DNA of 40,592 bases, taken from Verrucomicrobia bacterium ADurb.Bin006 (lineage in GTDB: Bacteria; Verrucomicrobiota; Verrucomicrobiia; Limisphaerales; J093). The translations under genes and the position numbers were made by a program. The stretch lies in the NCBI GenBank assembly GCA_002071485.1, contig MWFF01000064.1, positions 1 through 40,592 of the forward strand. The letters are read 5' to 3'. This document shows, one piece after another, positions 26,986 to 35,683 of the stretch; the stretch's first letter is position 1; every line of letters starts with the position of its first letter. Below the pieces are notes generated by a model. That model did no database searches, was not told the DNA's origin, and worked only from the letters and a program-made list of their open reading frames with translations.

Positions 26986-28161
26986 TCATGACACCCGCCC
27001 GTAAAAACCTTCAATAATCTGTCGGAAGTTATTCTCCGCCACATTCACGATTCGCATCTCGCGCTTGGCGTTCTCGGCGGAGTCGCTGGCGTGGGCCGCG
27101 TTGATCATGATGTTGGATCCGAACTCCCGTCGGATGGATCCCGGCGGCGCCTTGGTGGGATCGGTTGGCCCGAGCACATCGCGGATCTTGGCGACGGCAT
27201 TGACGCCCTCATAGACGAGGGCGATGCACTTCTCGGTGCCTGGCTGGGTCATTTGGGCCGGCTCACACTCGCTGGGGCTGCGTCCGGCCATGAAGCGGAC
27301 GATGTTTTCGAACTGGTTCTCGCCCAGGAGCGGGCCGAGCAACTCCCCGAGTTGCTGCGATTCCGACGCGCCAATGGCGAATCCGAGTTCCTTCTCGAGC
27401 ACTTCCTTCGCCCGCGTCGCCACAACACTCTTGAGCTTGGTCCGCAGAATCTCCCGGACCGGGCCGTAGAACTCCATCGCCTGGGCCGTGCTCATCCGGT
27501 GCACCTTGATCCCGACGATGAACAACCCTGTGCGCGAGAAGAAGTCGATCATGTTCCCCGGACGCCCCGTGGCGAACTTGAAGTTGTCCGGTTTCAGCAG
27601 GACAAGCGTCCGCTCCGACTGCTCGTCCGCTGCGTAGCTGATCACCTGATCGAGGACGCCCCCTTCGGTGTCCGAGTAGCGAGCCCAGAGCTTGAGCTTG
27701 GCGATCGCCTCGTCGAGCGAAGGAGCCGCCAGAACCGCGGGTTCGAAATAACGCACCTCGTCGTTGGCATCCAGGACCAGATCGCCGTAAGTGTCGCGGA
27801 TCGTTTGCCCGCCGCGGCGGTGCGGGCTGAAGTTGCCCACAACGGTTCGGACCCTGCGGACGGCGTCTTCGCCCTGGAAGAGGAGCATCATGACACGCCT
27901 GCGGCGACCCGATTTGGGTTCCGGCGCGAAGTTTTCGATAACGTAGTCGCGGATCAACTCCTGCACGCGTCGATCCTGGCCATCCTGCGCCGAGACGATT
28001 GACTCACTGTACTTCTGAACCAGTTCTGCGCTGGGAGCGAACATGCGCGCCCCGACCAGCTCGACACCGGAGCGGGTGATCAACCGGGCGATGATGCCAC
28101 CGGTCCGCGATTTGTGCAGGGAGTGAGGGGTAATGATGGCGTAAGCCAGTTGCTGGGGCAT
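26986..28161 (-). CDS. ndk: tandem nucleoside diphosphate kinase (degenerate plus active domain)
   Basis: 391 aa, about 2.7 times a normal NDK. The C-terminal half (about 183-391) has RTLVLLKPDNF (Lys190), GSIRREFG and NAAHASDSAENAKREM with the phosphorylated His at 357, so it should transfer phosphate between nucleoside di- and triphosphates. The N-terminal half (about 1-180) keeps the fold outline (AYAIITPHSL, GGIIARLI, GQTIRDTYGD) but has lost both the KPD lysine and the active His: the site reads DANDEVRYFEPAV. It also has a roughly 50-residue insertion in the active half (about 245-300). It starts 12 bp after a DUF5679 gene, so they are probably co-transcribed. Confidence 0.88.
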   Translation of the reverse strand: MPQQLAYAIITPHSLHKSRTGGIIARLITRSGVELVGARMFAPSAELVQKYSESIVSAQDGQDRRVQELIRDYVIENFAPEPKSGRRRRVMMLLFQGEDAVRRVRTVVGNFSPHRRGGQTIRDTYGDLVLDANDEVRYFEPAVLAAPSLDEAIAKLKLWARYSDTEGGVLDQVISYAADEQSERTLVLLKPDNFKFATGRPGNMIDFFSRTGLFIVGIKVHRMSTAQAMEFYGPVREILRTKLKSVVATRAKEVLEKELGFAIGASESQQLGELLGPLLGENQFENIVRFMAGRSPSECEPAQMTQPGTEKCIALVYEGVNAVAKIRDVLGPTDPTKAPPGSIRREFGSNIMINAAHASDSAENAKREMRIVNVAENNFRQIIEGFYGRVS

Positions 28162-28173
28162 AAAACAGTGAAT

Positions 28174-28407
28174 CTACAGTGTCGGTGGCGCACCTTCGGC
28201 CCCGCCGGTTCCACTCGGGGCGGTGTCGGGTACTGCTTCGGCCGCCGCGGGCGGGGCGGCCGCCTTGCCGCCCAGAATCTTGAACATGACCACCCCGCAG
28301 GTGGGACATTTGCCTTTGATCGCCTTTCGTCCGTTCTTCATCACTTCCTCGACCCCGTCGGCGATCTCCTTCTTAGCTTTGCATTTTACGCAGTAACCTT
28401 CGGCCAT
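28174..28407 (-). CDS. DUF5679 family zinc-ribbon protein
   Basis: 77 aa. The ATG at 28407 has GGAGC about 6 bases upstream. The N-terminal 45 residues carry two CxxC pairs (YCVKCKAKKEI and KGKCPTCGVVMFKILG) flanking NGRKAIKG, which is the DUF5679 pattern and should bind one zinc. The tail is low-complexity Ala/Pro/Gly. DUF5679 proteins are of unknown function; the fold suggests nucleic-acid or protein binding. It is 12 bp from the downstream tandem NDK, with which it likely shares a transcript. Confidence 0.85.
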   Translation of the reverse strand: MAEGYCVKCKAKKEIADGVEEVMKNGRKAIKGKCPTCGVVMFKILGGKAAAPPAAAEAVPDTAPSGTGGAEGAPPTL

Positions 28408-28417
28408 AGAAAGCTCC

Positions 28418-28444
28418 AGCAGCAATGCGTCACGCACTGCTGCT
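28418..28444 (-). promoter_or_regulatory. near-perfect hairpin abutting the DUF5679 ribosome binding site
   Basis: AGCAGCAATGCGT and ACGCACTGCTGCT pair over 13 bp with one mismatch around a single C (too tight a turn, so the inner pairs must open). On the mRNA strand the stem ends immediately before GGAGC, the ribosome site of the DUF5679 gene. It may control translation initiation or mark a processing site. Confidence 0.45.
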
Positions 28445-28659
28445 GTAACGGGATAGAGCTTAAAGGGCAGGAAACCAGAGCGTCAACTGCGAAAGCTCAC
28501 ACGACCGGACTCAGCGCCGCGAGGGATCGTGTGTATCTTGCTTTTAGGGAACGACTTATCCAGCGCAACAGGCCTCTAGCGAAGTCCGAGTGCCCGGTCC
28601 ACCATCGGAGTGCAAATATGCGGGCCAGACGGGTCGGCTCCAAGAGGGTCTTGTCGCGA

Positions 28660-30132
28660 TCACATTTCGCGGAGGGCAGTCTTGAGAATCTTGCCTGTTG
28701 CATTGCGCGGAAGCATTTCCAATTGAAAGACTTTCCGAGGCAGCTTGTAGTCTGCAAGCCGGTCCTTGAGAAAGTGGAACAGAGCCAGCTCGTCGATCAC
28801 GACCCCGTCGTTCATCGACACAAACGCCACTGGATGTTCACCCTTGCGCGAATCGGGCTTACCAATCACTGCGGCCTCCCTCACCCCGGGATACTGGTAA
28901 ATCACTTCCTCGATTTCACGCGGATAGACGTTTATCCCGTTGACCAAGAGCATGTCCTTCTTTCGGTCGGTGATGTACGTGTACCCATCCGAGTCCATGT
29001 AACCCACATCCCCCGTGTGCAACCAGCTTTCTCGGAGAGCGCTGTCGGTTTCCTCCGGTTTGCCCCAATACCCCAGCATGACGTTCCCGCCGCGCACGCA
29101 GACCTCGCCGGTCTCCCCGCGGGGCAACTCCTTGTTCTCCCCGTTCCGGATGCTGATCTCGACGCCGAGAATCGGGAGTCCGATCGATCCCGCCTTCTGG
29201 ATGCCGCGGATGGGGTTCACCGACACGACCGGGCTGGCCTCACTCAGTCCGTAGCCTTCGACGAGCGGGATGGTGTGTTGGCGGGAAAACTCGCGCAGGA
29301 CCTCGAGGGGGAGCGGCGCCGCCCCGCTGACGCAGAGTCGCAGCGGGAAGTCAGGCGGCAGGGGGATGTGTGCCAGAGCCCGGAAGAGTTGCGGGATGGC
29401 CGGAAGGACCGTGGCTCGATGCTGCATGATCTCGCGCACGATGTTCTTGGGCGGGTTGAGCGATTTGACCAGCACGATGGTCCCGCCCACGATCAACGGC
29501 AGCAGGACGCACACCATCAGCATGAAGCTGTGGAACATCGGCAGGACCAGCGCAAACCGATCCACCTCGACCGTCTCGAAGACGTGCCGGCAGCTCTCGA
29601 CGTTGTGGAGCAGGTTCCCGTGCGAAAGCATCGCTCCTTTCGGATGCCCCGTCGTTCCCGACGTGTAAATGATCACCGCCAGATCCTGATCCTCCTGTCC
29701 GAGTCCGGGCAGTTCGACCGGATGCGCCGGCGCCGCTTCGAACGTCTCTGTCCGCAACAGCCCAAGGCCCGGACGCGCCGCCGTCAACCGTTCGAGCGTT
29801 TCTTCCATCCCCCCTTCAGTCACCAGCACATCAATGCCGCCATCCCTCAGAATGTAACCCACCTCGTTCGCCTTGAGAAAGTTGTTGATGGGGACGACAA
29901 TGGCCCCGGCGCCGAGAATGCCGAAAAAAGCCGAGATAAACTCCGGACAGTTCCTCAACCACAAGCCGACCCTGTCCCCAGGCTTCACGCCCAACCGGGT
30001 CCGCAAATGGTGGGTGACCCAGGCGGATTGATCCGCAAAAGATCGGTAGCTTCGCTCGGCGTCGCCCCACAGAACCGCTGCTTTCGTCGCATTCCGCTCC
30101 GCCGACTGCAAAAAGGCCGTTGTCAGGTTCAT
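28660..30132 (-). CDS. long-chain fatty acid--CoA ligase (AMP-binding family)
   Basis: 490 aa of the adenylate-forming superfamily: fatty acid plus ATP plus CoA gives acyl-CoA. Conserved steps are IIYTSGTTGHPKGAMLSH (P-loop, about residues 154-171), VEGYGLSEASPVVSVNP, LHTGDVGYMDSDGYTYITDR (adenylate binding) and the C-terminal lysine motif NATGKILK. The length is slightly short for FadD (about 560) but normal for compact bacterial members. It could alternatively load another carboxylate; the acyl specificity is not visible. It stands alone on its strand. Confidence 0.9.
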   Translation of the reverse strand: MNLTTAFLQSAERNATKAAVLWGDAERSYRSFADQSAWVTHHLRTRLGVKPGDRVGLWLRNCPEFISAFFGILGAGAIVVPINNFLKANEVGYILRDGGIDVLVTEGGMEETLERLTAARPGLGLLRTETFEAAPAHPVELPGLGQEDQDLAVIIYTSGTTGHPKGAMLSHGNLLHNVESCRHVFETVEVDRFALVLPMFHSFMLMVCVLLPLIVGGTIVLVKSLNPPKNIVREIMQHRATVLPAIPQLFRALAHIPLPPDFPLRLCVSGAAPLPLEVLREFSRQHTIPLVEGYGLSEASPVVSVNPIRGIQKAGSIGLPILGVEISIRNGENKELPRGETGEVCVRGGNVMLGYWGKPEETDSALRESWLHTGDVGYMDSDGYTYITDRKKDMLLVNGINVYPREIEEVIYQYPGVREAAVIGKPDSRKGEHPVAFVSMNDGVVIDELALFHFLKDRLADYKLPRKVFQLEMLPRNATGKILKTALREM

Positions 30133-30262
30133 TGGCTAGTGATTCCGAGCTGTTAGGCCGAGACTTAATGTTCTGCGGCCCCATCAGTCAAGTGAATGCT
30201 TCTCGATCGCTGGGCCGAACATCCGGCTTCCCTTTTCGTGCTCTTCGTCCCTTACTGAGGCG

Positions 30263-31360
30263 GTGATCGACACACCCGCAATGCTGACTGGTTTTGTCGC
30301 CCGACTCCGCGCGGCGGACTGGGTGGCCATGGACACGGAGGCTGACAGCCTTCACTCGTATCCGGAGAAAGTCTGTCTCATGCAATTCAGCATGCCCGGC
30401 GAGGATGCGCTTGTGGATCCCCTCAGCGGCATGGACCTGGCCCCTCTCTGGCAGGCCCTCGAGGGGCGAACGCTGCTTCTGCATGGCGCCGATTACGATC
30501 TGCGGATGCTCTATCGGGACTACCAGTTCATTCCGCACGCGGTTTTCGACACGATGCTGGCTGCGCGCGTGGCCGGCATGCGCGAGTTCGGGCTCAGCGC
30601 GCTCGTCGAGTCGCTCCTGGGAACCAAGCTCGACAAAGGCCCGCAAAAGGCGAACTGGTCTCGGCGCCCTCTCACGGACCGGATGATCGTGTACGCCCGC
30701 AACGACACGCGTTATCTGCACTCCTTGGCCACGCTTCTGGCCGATCGTTTGCGGGCGCTGGATCGGCTCGATTGGCACCGTCAAATGTGCGCGCAACTGG
30801 TCCACGATTGCACCCGGGCGACAGAGGGAGACCCTGACGGACTCTGGCGCATCCGCGGATCGAGCCGGCTCGAACCGAAGGCCTTGGGAATCCTCCGTGA
30901 GGTCTGGATGTGGCGGGACCGGGAGGCCCGAGCCGCCAATCAGCCCCCTTTCTTCATCCTGAACCACGATCACCTGCTCGCTCTGGCCGAACAGGCGGCT
31001 CGGGGCGAGAGTGTCGACGCCTTGATTCCCAAGCGTTTCTCCCTGCGGCGCCGGAGGGCCCTCTTCGAGGCGTTGGACCGGGGTGCGCGTTTGAGAAAGG
31101 CCAGCCGGCCCCTTCCGTTGCGCCCGCGCGGACACCGGTTGACCCATGCCCAGAGACTGCGCCTGGAACGACTCGAGGCCCGTCGCAACCGTCACGCCGC
31201 GACGTTGAATCTCGATCCGAGCCTGATCGCCAGCCGCTCGGACTTGGTGGCTCTGGCCAGCGGTTGCGAGCGGCAGGAACGCGCGCTTCTCCCGTGGCAG
31301 AAGCGTTTGCTCATCGAGCCGGACGATAGGCCGCTTTCGCCTGGGGCATCCACTGCTTGA
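30263..31360 (+). CDS. rnd: ribonuclease D
   Basis: 365 aa with a GTG start preceded by GAGG. It is a DEDDy 3'-5' exoribonuclease that trims tRNA precursors. ExoI is MDTEADS (Asp24, Glu26), ExoII is HGADYDLRML (Asp79), and ExoIII is YARNDTRYL with the tyrosine and aspartate in place. An HRDC domain follows (EPKALGILREVWMWRDREAR, NQPPFFILNHDHLLALAEQA), then a basic tail. The last 50 bases overlap the end of the convergent M48 gene. Confidence 0.93.
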   Translation: MIDTPAMLTGFVARLRAADWVAMDTEADSLHSYPEKVCLMQFSMPGEDALVDPLSGMDLAPLWQALEGRTLLLHGADYDLRMLYRDYQFIPHAVFDTMLAARVAGMREFGLSALVESLLGTKLDKGPQKANWSRRPLTDRMIVYARNDTRYLHSLATLLADRLRALDRLDWHRQMCAQLVHDCTRATEGDPDGLWRIRGSSRLEPKALGILREVWMWRDREARAANQPPFFILNHDHLLALAEQAARGESVDALIPKRFSLRRRRALFEALDRGARLRKASRPLPLRPRGHRLTHAQRLRLERLEARRNRHAATLNLDPSLIASRSDLVALASGCERQERALLPWQKRLLIEPDDRPLSPGASTA

Positions 31361-32108
31361 GGTCGGCAATGCGCCGTTCGTCGAGCGGATGCGTGCGCAG
31401 AAACGCCGGCGTCTGGCTGCCCTGCCGGCGGTTGTACTCGGCAAACCGCTCCCAAAACGCGACTGCCGCCTCCGGATCATAGCCCGCCTTGGCCATGTAG
31501 ATCAGACCGATCTGGTCAGCCTCGGATTCCTGCTTGCGGCTGTGCGGCAGGGTCTCGCCCACCTGCACTCCGATGCCGTAGAGCGAGCCGAACGCCGCCT
31601 GGTAGCGCGGGTCTTTGCCGCCCACGTAAGCGGACGCGACCTCGCCCAGGCCTTGTGTGATGATCGCCCGGCTCATCCGCTCGGCTCCATGATGGGCCGC
31701 CGCATGCGCCACCTCGTGCGCGATCACCGTTGCCAGGCCGGCCTCGTCCTTCGTAATCGGCAGGATGCCCGTGTAGACTCCGACCTTGCCGCCCGGCAGG
31801 CAGAAGGCATTGGCCTCCGGACTCTCGAACAGCACGAACTCCCATTCCGCTCCCGGGAGGTCCGCCACCGCCGCGATCCGGCGTCCGACTTTCTCGACCA
31901 AGGCCATCGCCGCGGCGTTTTTGCTCACCGGCGTCTCCTTTTTCATGTCCGAAAACGCCTGCAGACCCAACTGCATTTCCTGGGCGCTCCCGATCAGCAC
32001 CAATTGCCTGCGCCCGGTTTCAGGCGCAGTCACGCACCCGGCAATCCAAAACACGGCACATCCCACAAGCAGCGCCCGCGGGCGCATCCATCGCATCGGT
32101 CTTTTCAT
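31311..32108 (-). CDS. M48 family metalloprotease lipoprotein
   Basis: 265 aa from the ATG at 32108; the antisense frame continues far upstream across the Ig/lectin gene and is not real there. The signal ends in the lipobox IAGC (Cys25), so it should be an envelope lipoprotein. The zinc site is HEVAH at 131-135 with a third ligand, Glu194, in SRKQESEAD. NAFCLPGGKVGVYTGILPI is the typical substrate-edge strand. It is related to the LoiP/YcaL/BepA-type proteases that clear misfolded outer-membrane proteins. It overlaps rnd tail to tail by 50 bp. Confidence 0.92.
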   Translation of the reverse strand: MKRPMRWMRPRALLVGCAVFWIAGCVTAPETGRRQLVLIGSAQEMQLGLQAFSDMKKETPVSKNAAAMALVEKVGRRIAAVADLPGAEWEFVLFESPEANAFCLPGGKVGVYTGILPITKDEAGLATVIAHEVAHAAAHHGAERMSRAIITQGLGEVASAYVGGKDPRYQAAFGSLYGIGVQVGETLPHSRKQESEADQIGLIYMAKAGYDPEAAVAFWERFAEYNRRQGSQTPAFLRTHPLDERRIADLKQWMPQAKAAYRPAR

Positions 32109-32216
32109 CGGCCTGACGAAAGCACAAACGGGCAGCAGACTCAAGTCGCGTCCGCTTGACAAGGCCGATGGGGAGGTGCATATGTAGCGCCTCAGCCTAC
32201 AAACCTCAAACCGACT

Positions 32217-35200
32217 GTGGCCACAACGCCGCTGCTGCCACTGAGCGATCTGATCAACAGCGAGTTCGTGCCAGTCGAGATTCTCTTCGACGCCGACGGC
32301 AGCTTCAGCCTGACCTACAACGGCAAGGTTCATTTCTCGAAGTTCTTCTTTCCCGGCTACGAGCCTTTGTCGGGGGCGCGGATTGGATTCGGCGCGCGCA
32401 CCGGGGGTTTGAATGCCCACCACTGGATCGACGATCTGAGCATCGTGACCTATACCGATCCCAAACCCGGCATTGTCCGGCAACCGGAGAACCTGACCAT
32501 GGTGGAGACGAGCGCCGCGAAATTCACGGTCACGCTGAACAATGGAGACGGCGCGACGGTTCAGTGGCTGCGCAATGGCACCGCCATTGGGGGCGCTACC
32601 GGGACGAGCTACACGTTGAGTCCGGTCTCGATGACCGATAACGGCGCGAAGTTCTCGGCGCGCGTCACTCTCGGGGCGAACATCGTCACTTCGGACGAAG
32701 CCACGCTGACCGTCGTCCGGATCGATCTCCCGGATGCGCCGGTCGTGTCGTACGACTTCAACGACGGCCTGGTGCCGGTGGAAGCCATGGTGTATGGCCT
32801 GGGCTTTGCCATCGACGGAAGCGAATGGGCGCCTTATGTCAGTCCAAACATGGGCGTCGGCAACTCGGGCGTCCTCCTGATCACCGAGAACATCAACAGC
32901 CAGAGCGGGGCTTTCATCATTCCGGACCCGCACGCCGCTGCCCCCGTCTATGGCGTGGCCGCCCGATTTGACGTGCTGATCGGCGGAGGGACCGAAGTGC
33001 CTGCGGATGGCATGAGCTTCAACTTCGCCAATGACCTTCCGTACGGGACCGCCGTCGGCAATGCCGAGGAAGGGCAAGGCTCGGGCCTGCGCGTCTGTTT
33101 CGACATCTACGACAACACCGACGGCAACCCGAACAATGGCGTCGGCGAAGCCCCCGCCATCACTCTCAAGTGGGGCGAGACGGTTGTGAGCGAGGTGAAG
33201 ACCGCTTTGAGCGACATCACCACCGGCGACCAATACGCTGACGTCCTCGTGCGCCTGACGCCCGACGGCCTGTTCGATGTCGCCTGGAACGGCAAGGTGC
33301 TCATGTACCGGGTGCCGGTCCCCGGATTCGGCTCGATCACCGAGGGCCGGTTCGGTTTCTTTGCCCGCACCGGCGGACTCAACGCAAACCATTGGATCGA
33401 CAACCTCCGCATCTACACCTACCTGTCCGCCCCGCTCCGCGTCAGCAAACAGCCGGTGGATCAGATGGTGCTCGTCGGCAAGACGGCTGCCTTCGATATC
33501 GAGGTAAACAACCCCACCGGCGCCACCTACCAGTGGTTCAAGAACGGCACAGCCGTCGCCGGCGCCACCTCGAACACCTACACCACCCCGGCCACCAGCG
33601 CCGCCGATGACGGCGCCAAGTTCAAAGTCGAGGTCAAGTTGGGCAACGAGACGGCGGTCAGCCAGGAAGCCACATTGACCGTCGTCGATTTGGCGCCGCC
33701 CAACGCCCCGCAGCTCTGTTACGATTTCAACGACGGCGCCGTTCCCCCCGGCGCGGACATCGGCGGAACCTACGTCGAGGGTTTCACCCCGGTCGCATTC
33801 GTGGACACGGTCGGCGGCCTCAACGACTCCGGCGTCCTCAAGCTGACGACCTCGGAGAACAGCCAGACGGGCGGATTCCGTTCGCCCCTGATCGAACAGG
33901 GCGCCCAGGTCCTCGAGTTCACGTTTGCCGCGGATGTCCTGGCTGGCAACGGCACTATGCCTCCCGCCGACGGCTTCAGCATCAACATCGCCAATGACCT
34001 TCCCATCATCGTGGCTGGTGAAGCCGAGAACGGCGGAGGCACGGGCATTTCAATCGCCTTCGACACGTACGACAACGGAGGTGGCGAAGCCCCTTCGATC
34101 GACGTGCGTTACCTGGGCCAGGTCGTGGCGGCGAAGTTGGTGCCTTTGGCTCTGGTGAATTCGGGCGATTATCTGACCGTTCTCCTCCGTGTCCGAGAGA
34201 ACGGCCTGCTCGATCTGGCCGTGGGCGACTCGATCGTTTACCACAACCTGCAGGTGCCGGGATACGCCCCGATGAGCGGTCTCAGGCTGGCCCTCTATGC
34301 CCGCACTGGCGGCGCCAATGCCAGCTACTGGTTCGACAATGTCTGCCTCGGTTACACAATCCCAGCCAGCATCAGCATCACGGACGAACCGGCGGACGCG
34401 CTTGTCCTCGTCGGTCAAACTGCCACGTTCCAGGTCCTGGTGAGCAATCCGCAGGGCGTCACTTACCAGTGGCGGCGCAACGGCGTGGACATCCGGGGAG
34501 CGACCGGCTCCAGCTATACAACGCCGGCGTTGGGTCTGGCCGATGACGGGACAAGGTACTCCGTGGTCGTGACGGGTCCCAACACCGTGACCAGCCGCAC
34601 TGCGGTGGCATGGGTCATGGCGAAGTTCGACGCGGGGGACAACCCGCTGATCAATCTCGACTTCAACGATTATTCCACCCCCGTCGGGAGCTCCGTTTTT
34701 GGAACCGCATTCATCACCGGCCCGGGCGGGGTGGACGACTCGGCCTTCCTGCAACTGACCGAGGCGGTGAACGACCAGAGCGGCGCGTTCCTGCTCGACA
34801 CACCCGTGGGCGCCGCCCCCATCAAGGACTTCACCGCAACCTGGATGATGCGCGTCGGCGGCGGCACGGCGATCCCCGCCGACGGGTTCAGCTTTGTCCT
34901 GGGACCGGATGTGGTCGATGGGACGTTTGGCGAAGACGGCGCCGGGTCGGGCCTGATTGTCAGCTTCGACACGTACGACAATGGCGCGACCGAGGTGGCG
35001 CCCGAGATATCGATTGTCTACCGCAACAGCCAGGTCGCAACTCGGCCCTTCGACATCAGCGTGCTGCAAACAGGCGACGCCTTCGAGCAGATCGGCGTGC
35101 GCGTCAACCGCAACGGAACCCTCGACCTGTACTACGGCGACACTGCCGTCTATCGCGCCCTGCCGTTGCCCGGGTTCGCCCCCTTCGAGGCCGGCCGCTT

Positions 35201-35462
35201 TGGCTGGGGCGCACGCACGGGCGGACTAAACGACAACCACTGGATGGACGACGTCAGAATCGCCCTGAACACCCAACCGGATGTCGCCCCGCGGCTCACC
35301 GTGACACAGTCGGGCGCCAACGTTGTCATCACCTGGTCCGGCGGCGGCACGCTGCAGAGCGCCACTGCCCTGTCAGGGGCCTGGGCGGACGTTCCAGGCG
35401 CGGCCTCCAGCTACACGACGCCGGCGTCGGATGCGATGCGATTCTTCCGGGTTCGCCAATAA
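32217..35462 (+). CDS. Ig-like / L-type-lectin-like repeat protein, 5'-truncated
   Basis: 1,081 codons from a GTG that marks where homology begins, not a convincing start. There is no signal peptide and no ribosome site, and the first lectin-like domain lacks its first two-thirds. Order: partial lectin-like 1-80, Ig-like 83-167, lectin-like 172-402, Ig-like 405-490, lectin-like 495-715, Ig-like 718-800, lectin-like 803-1020, C-terminal domain 1024-1081. Each lectin-like unit closes with ARTGG-x-N-x-x-xW-x-D; each Ig unit contains QW-(L/F/R)-(R/K)-NG. The end (GTLQSATALSGAWADVPGAA, then FFRVRQ) is common in secreted verrucomicrobial proteins. The original was probably a very large cell-surface protein. 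This copy is likely a broken gene. Confidence 0.8.
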   Translation: MATTPLLPLSDLINSEFVPVEILFDADGSFSLTYNGKVHFSKFFFPGYEPLSGARIGFGARTGGLNAHHWIDDLSIVTYTDPKPGIVRQPENLTMVETSAAKFTVTLNNGDGATVQWLRNGTAIGGATGTSYTLSPVSMTDNGAKFSARVTLGANIVTSDEATLTVVRIDLPDAPVVSYDFNDGLVPVEAMVYGLGFAIDGSEWAPYVSPNMGVGNSGVLLITENINSQSGAFIIPDPHAAAPVYGVAARFDVLIGGGTEVPADGMSFNFANDLPYGTAVGNAEEGQGSGLRVCFDIYDNTDGNPNNGVGEAPAITLKWGETVVSEVKTALSDITTGDQYADVLVRLTPDGLFDVAWNGKVLMYRVPVPGFGSITEGRFGFFARTGGLNANHWIDNLRIYTYLSAPLRVSKQPVDQMVLVGKTAAFDIEVNNPTGATYQWFKNGTAVAGATSNTYTTPATSAADDGAKFKVEVKLGNETAVSQEATLTVVDLAPPNAPQLCYDFNDGAVPPGADIGGTYVEGFTPVAFVDTVGGLNDSGVLKLTTSENSQTGGFRSPLIEQGAQVLEFTFAADVLAGNGTMPPADGFSINIANDLPIIVAGEAENGGGTGISIAFDTYDNGGGEAPSIDVRYLGQVVAAKLVPLALVNSGDYLTVLLRVRENGLLDLAVGDSIVYHNLQVPGYAPMSGLRLALYARTGGANASYWFDNVCLGYTIPASISITDEPADALVLVGQTATFQVLVSNPQGVTYQWRRNGVDIRGATGSSYTTPALGLADDGTRYSVVVTGPNTVTSRTAVAWVMAKFDAGDNPLINLDFNDYSTPVGSSVFGTAFITGPGGVDDSAFLQLTEAVNDQSGAFLLDTPVGAAPIKDFTATWMMRVGGGTAIPADGFSFVLGPDVVDGTFGEDGAGSGLIVSFDTYDNGATEVAPEISIVYRNSQVATRPFDISVLQTGDAFEQIGVRVNRNGTLDLYYGDTAVYRALPLPGFAPFEAGRFGWGARTGGLNDNHWMDDVRIALNTQPDVAPRLTVTQSGANVVITWSGGGTLQSATALSGAWADVPGAASSYTTPASDAMRFFRVRQ

Positions 35463-35524
35463 ACGGCACTTGCGCGAATCTGTGCAGAACGTCCTTTGCA
35501 TTCGAATCTGAAATCTCGAATCTC

Positions 35525-35618
35525 AGGACCGACGGAATGCTCCCGATTCCCTCGCCGGGCGCGGTTTTGCCACGACCCGGATATGAGATCACGCGCAGCC
35601 TTGTGAAATGTCCGGGCT
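35525..35618 (+). repeat. dispersed palindromic repeat (REP-like), copy C
   Basis: A 94-bp unit, gap-free alignment to copy B at 21460-21553, with the same ends and the same GGTTTTGCCAC core. It sits in the 220-bp gap between the convergent Ig/lectin and ceramidase-like genes. Confidence 0.85.
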
Positions 35619-35683
35619 CATGGGTCGTGAGGCATGCGCCCACGCCCTTCGGGTTCCGCCCGAACACGCGTTTACGGACTCCC

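Noticed and set aside
32109..33392. N-terminal extension of the M48 protease on the minus strand
   Set aside because: It runs antisense to the Ig/lectin repeats. The lipoprotein signal begins at 32108, which fixes the true start.
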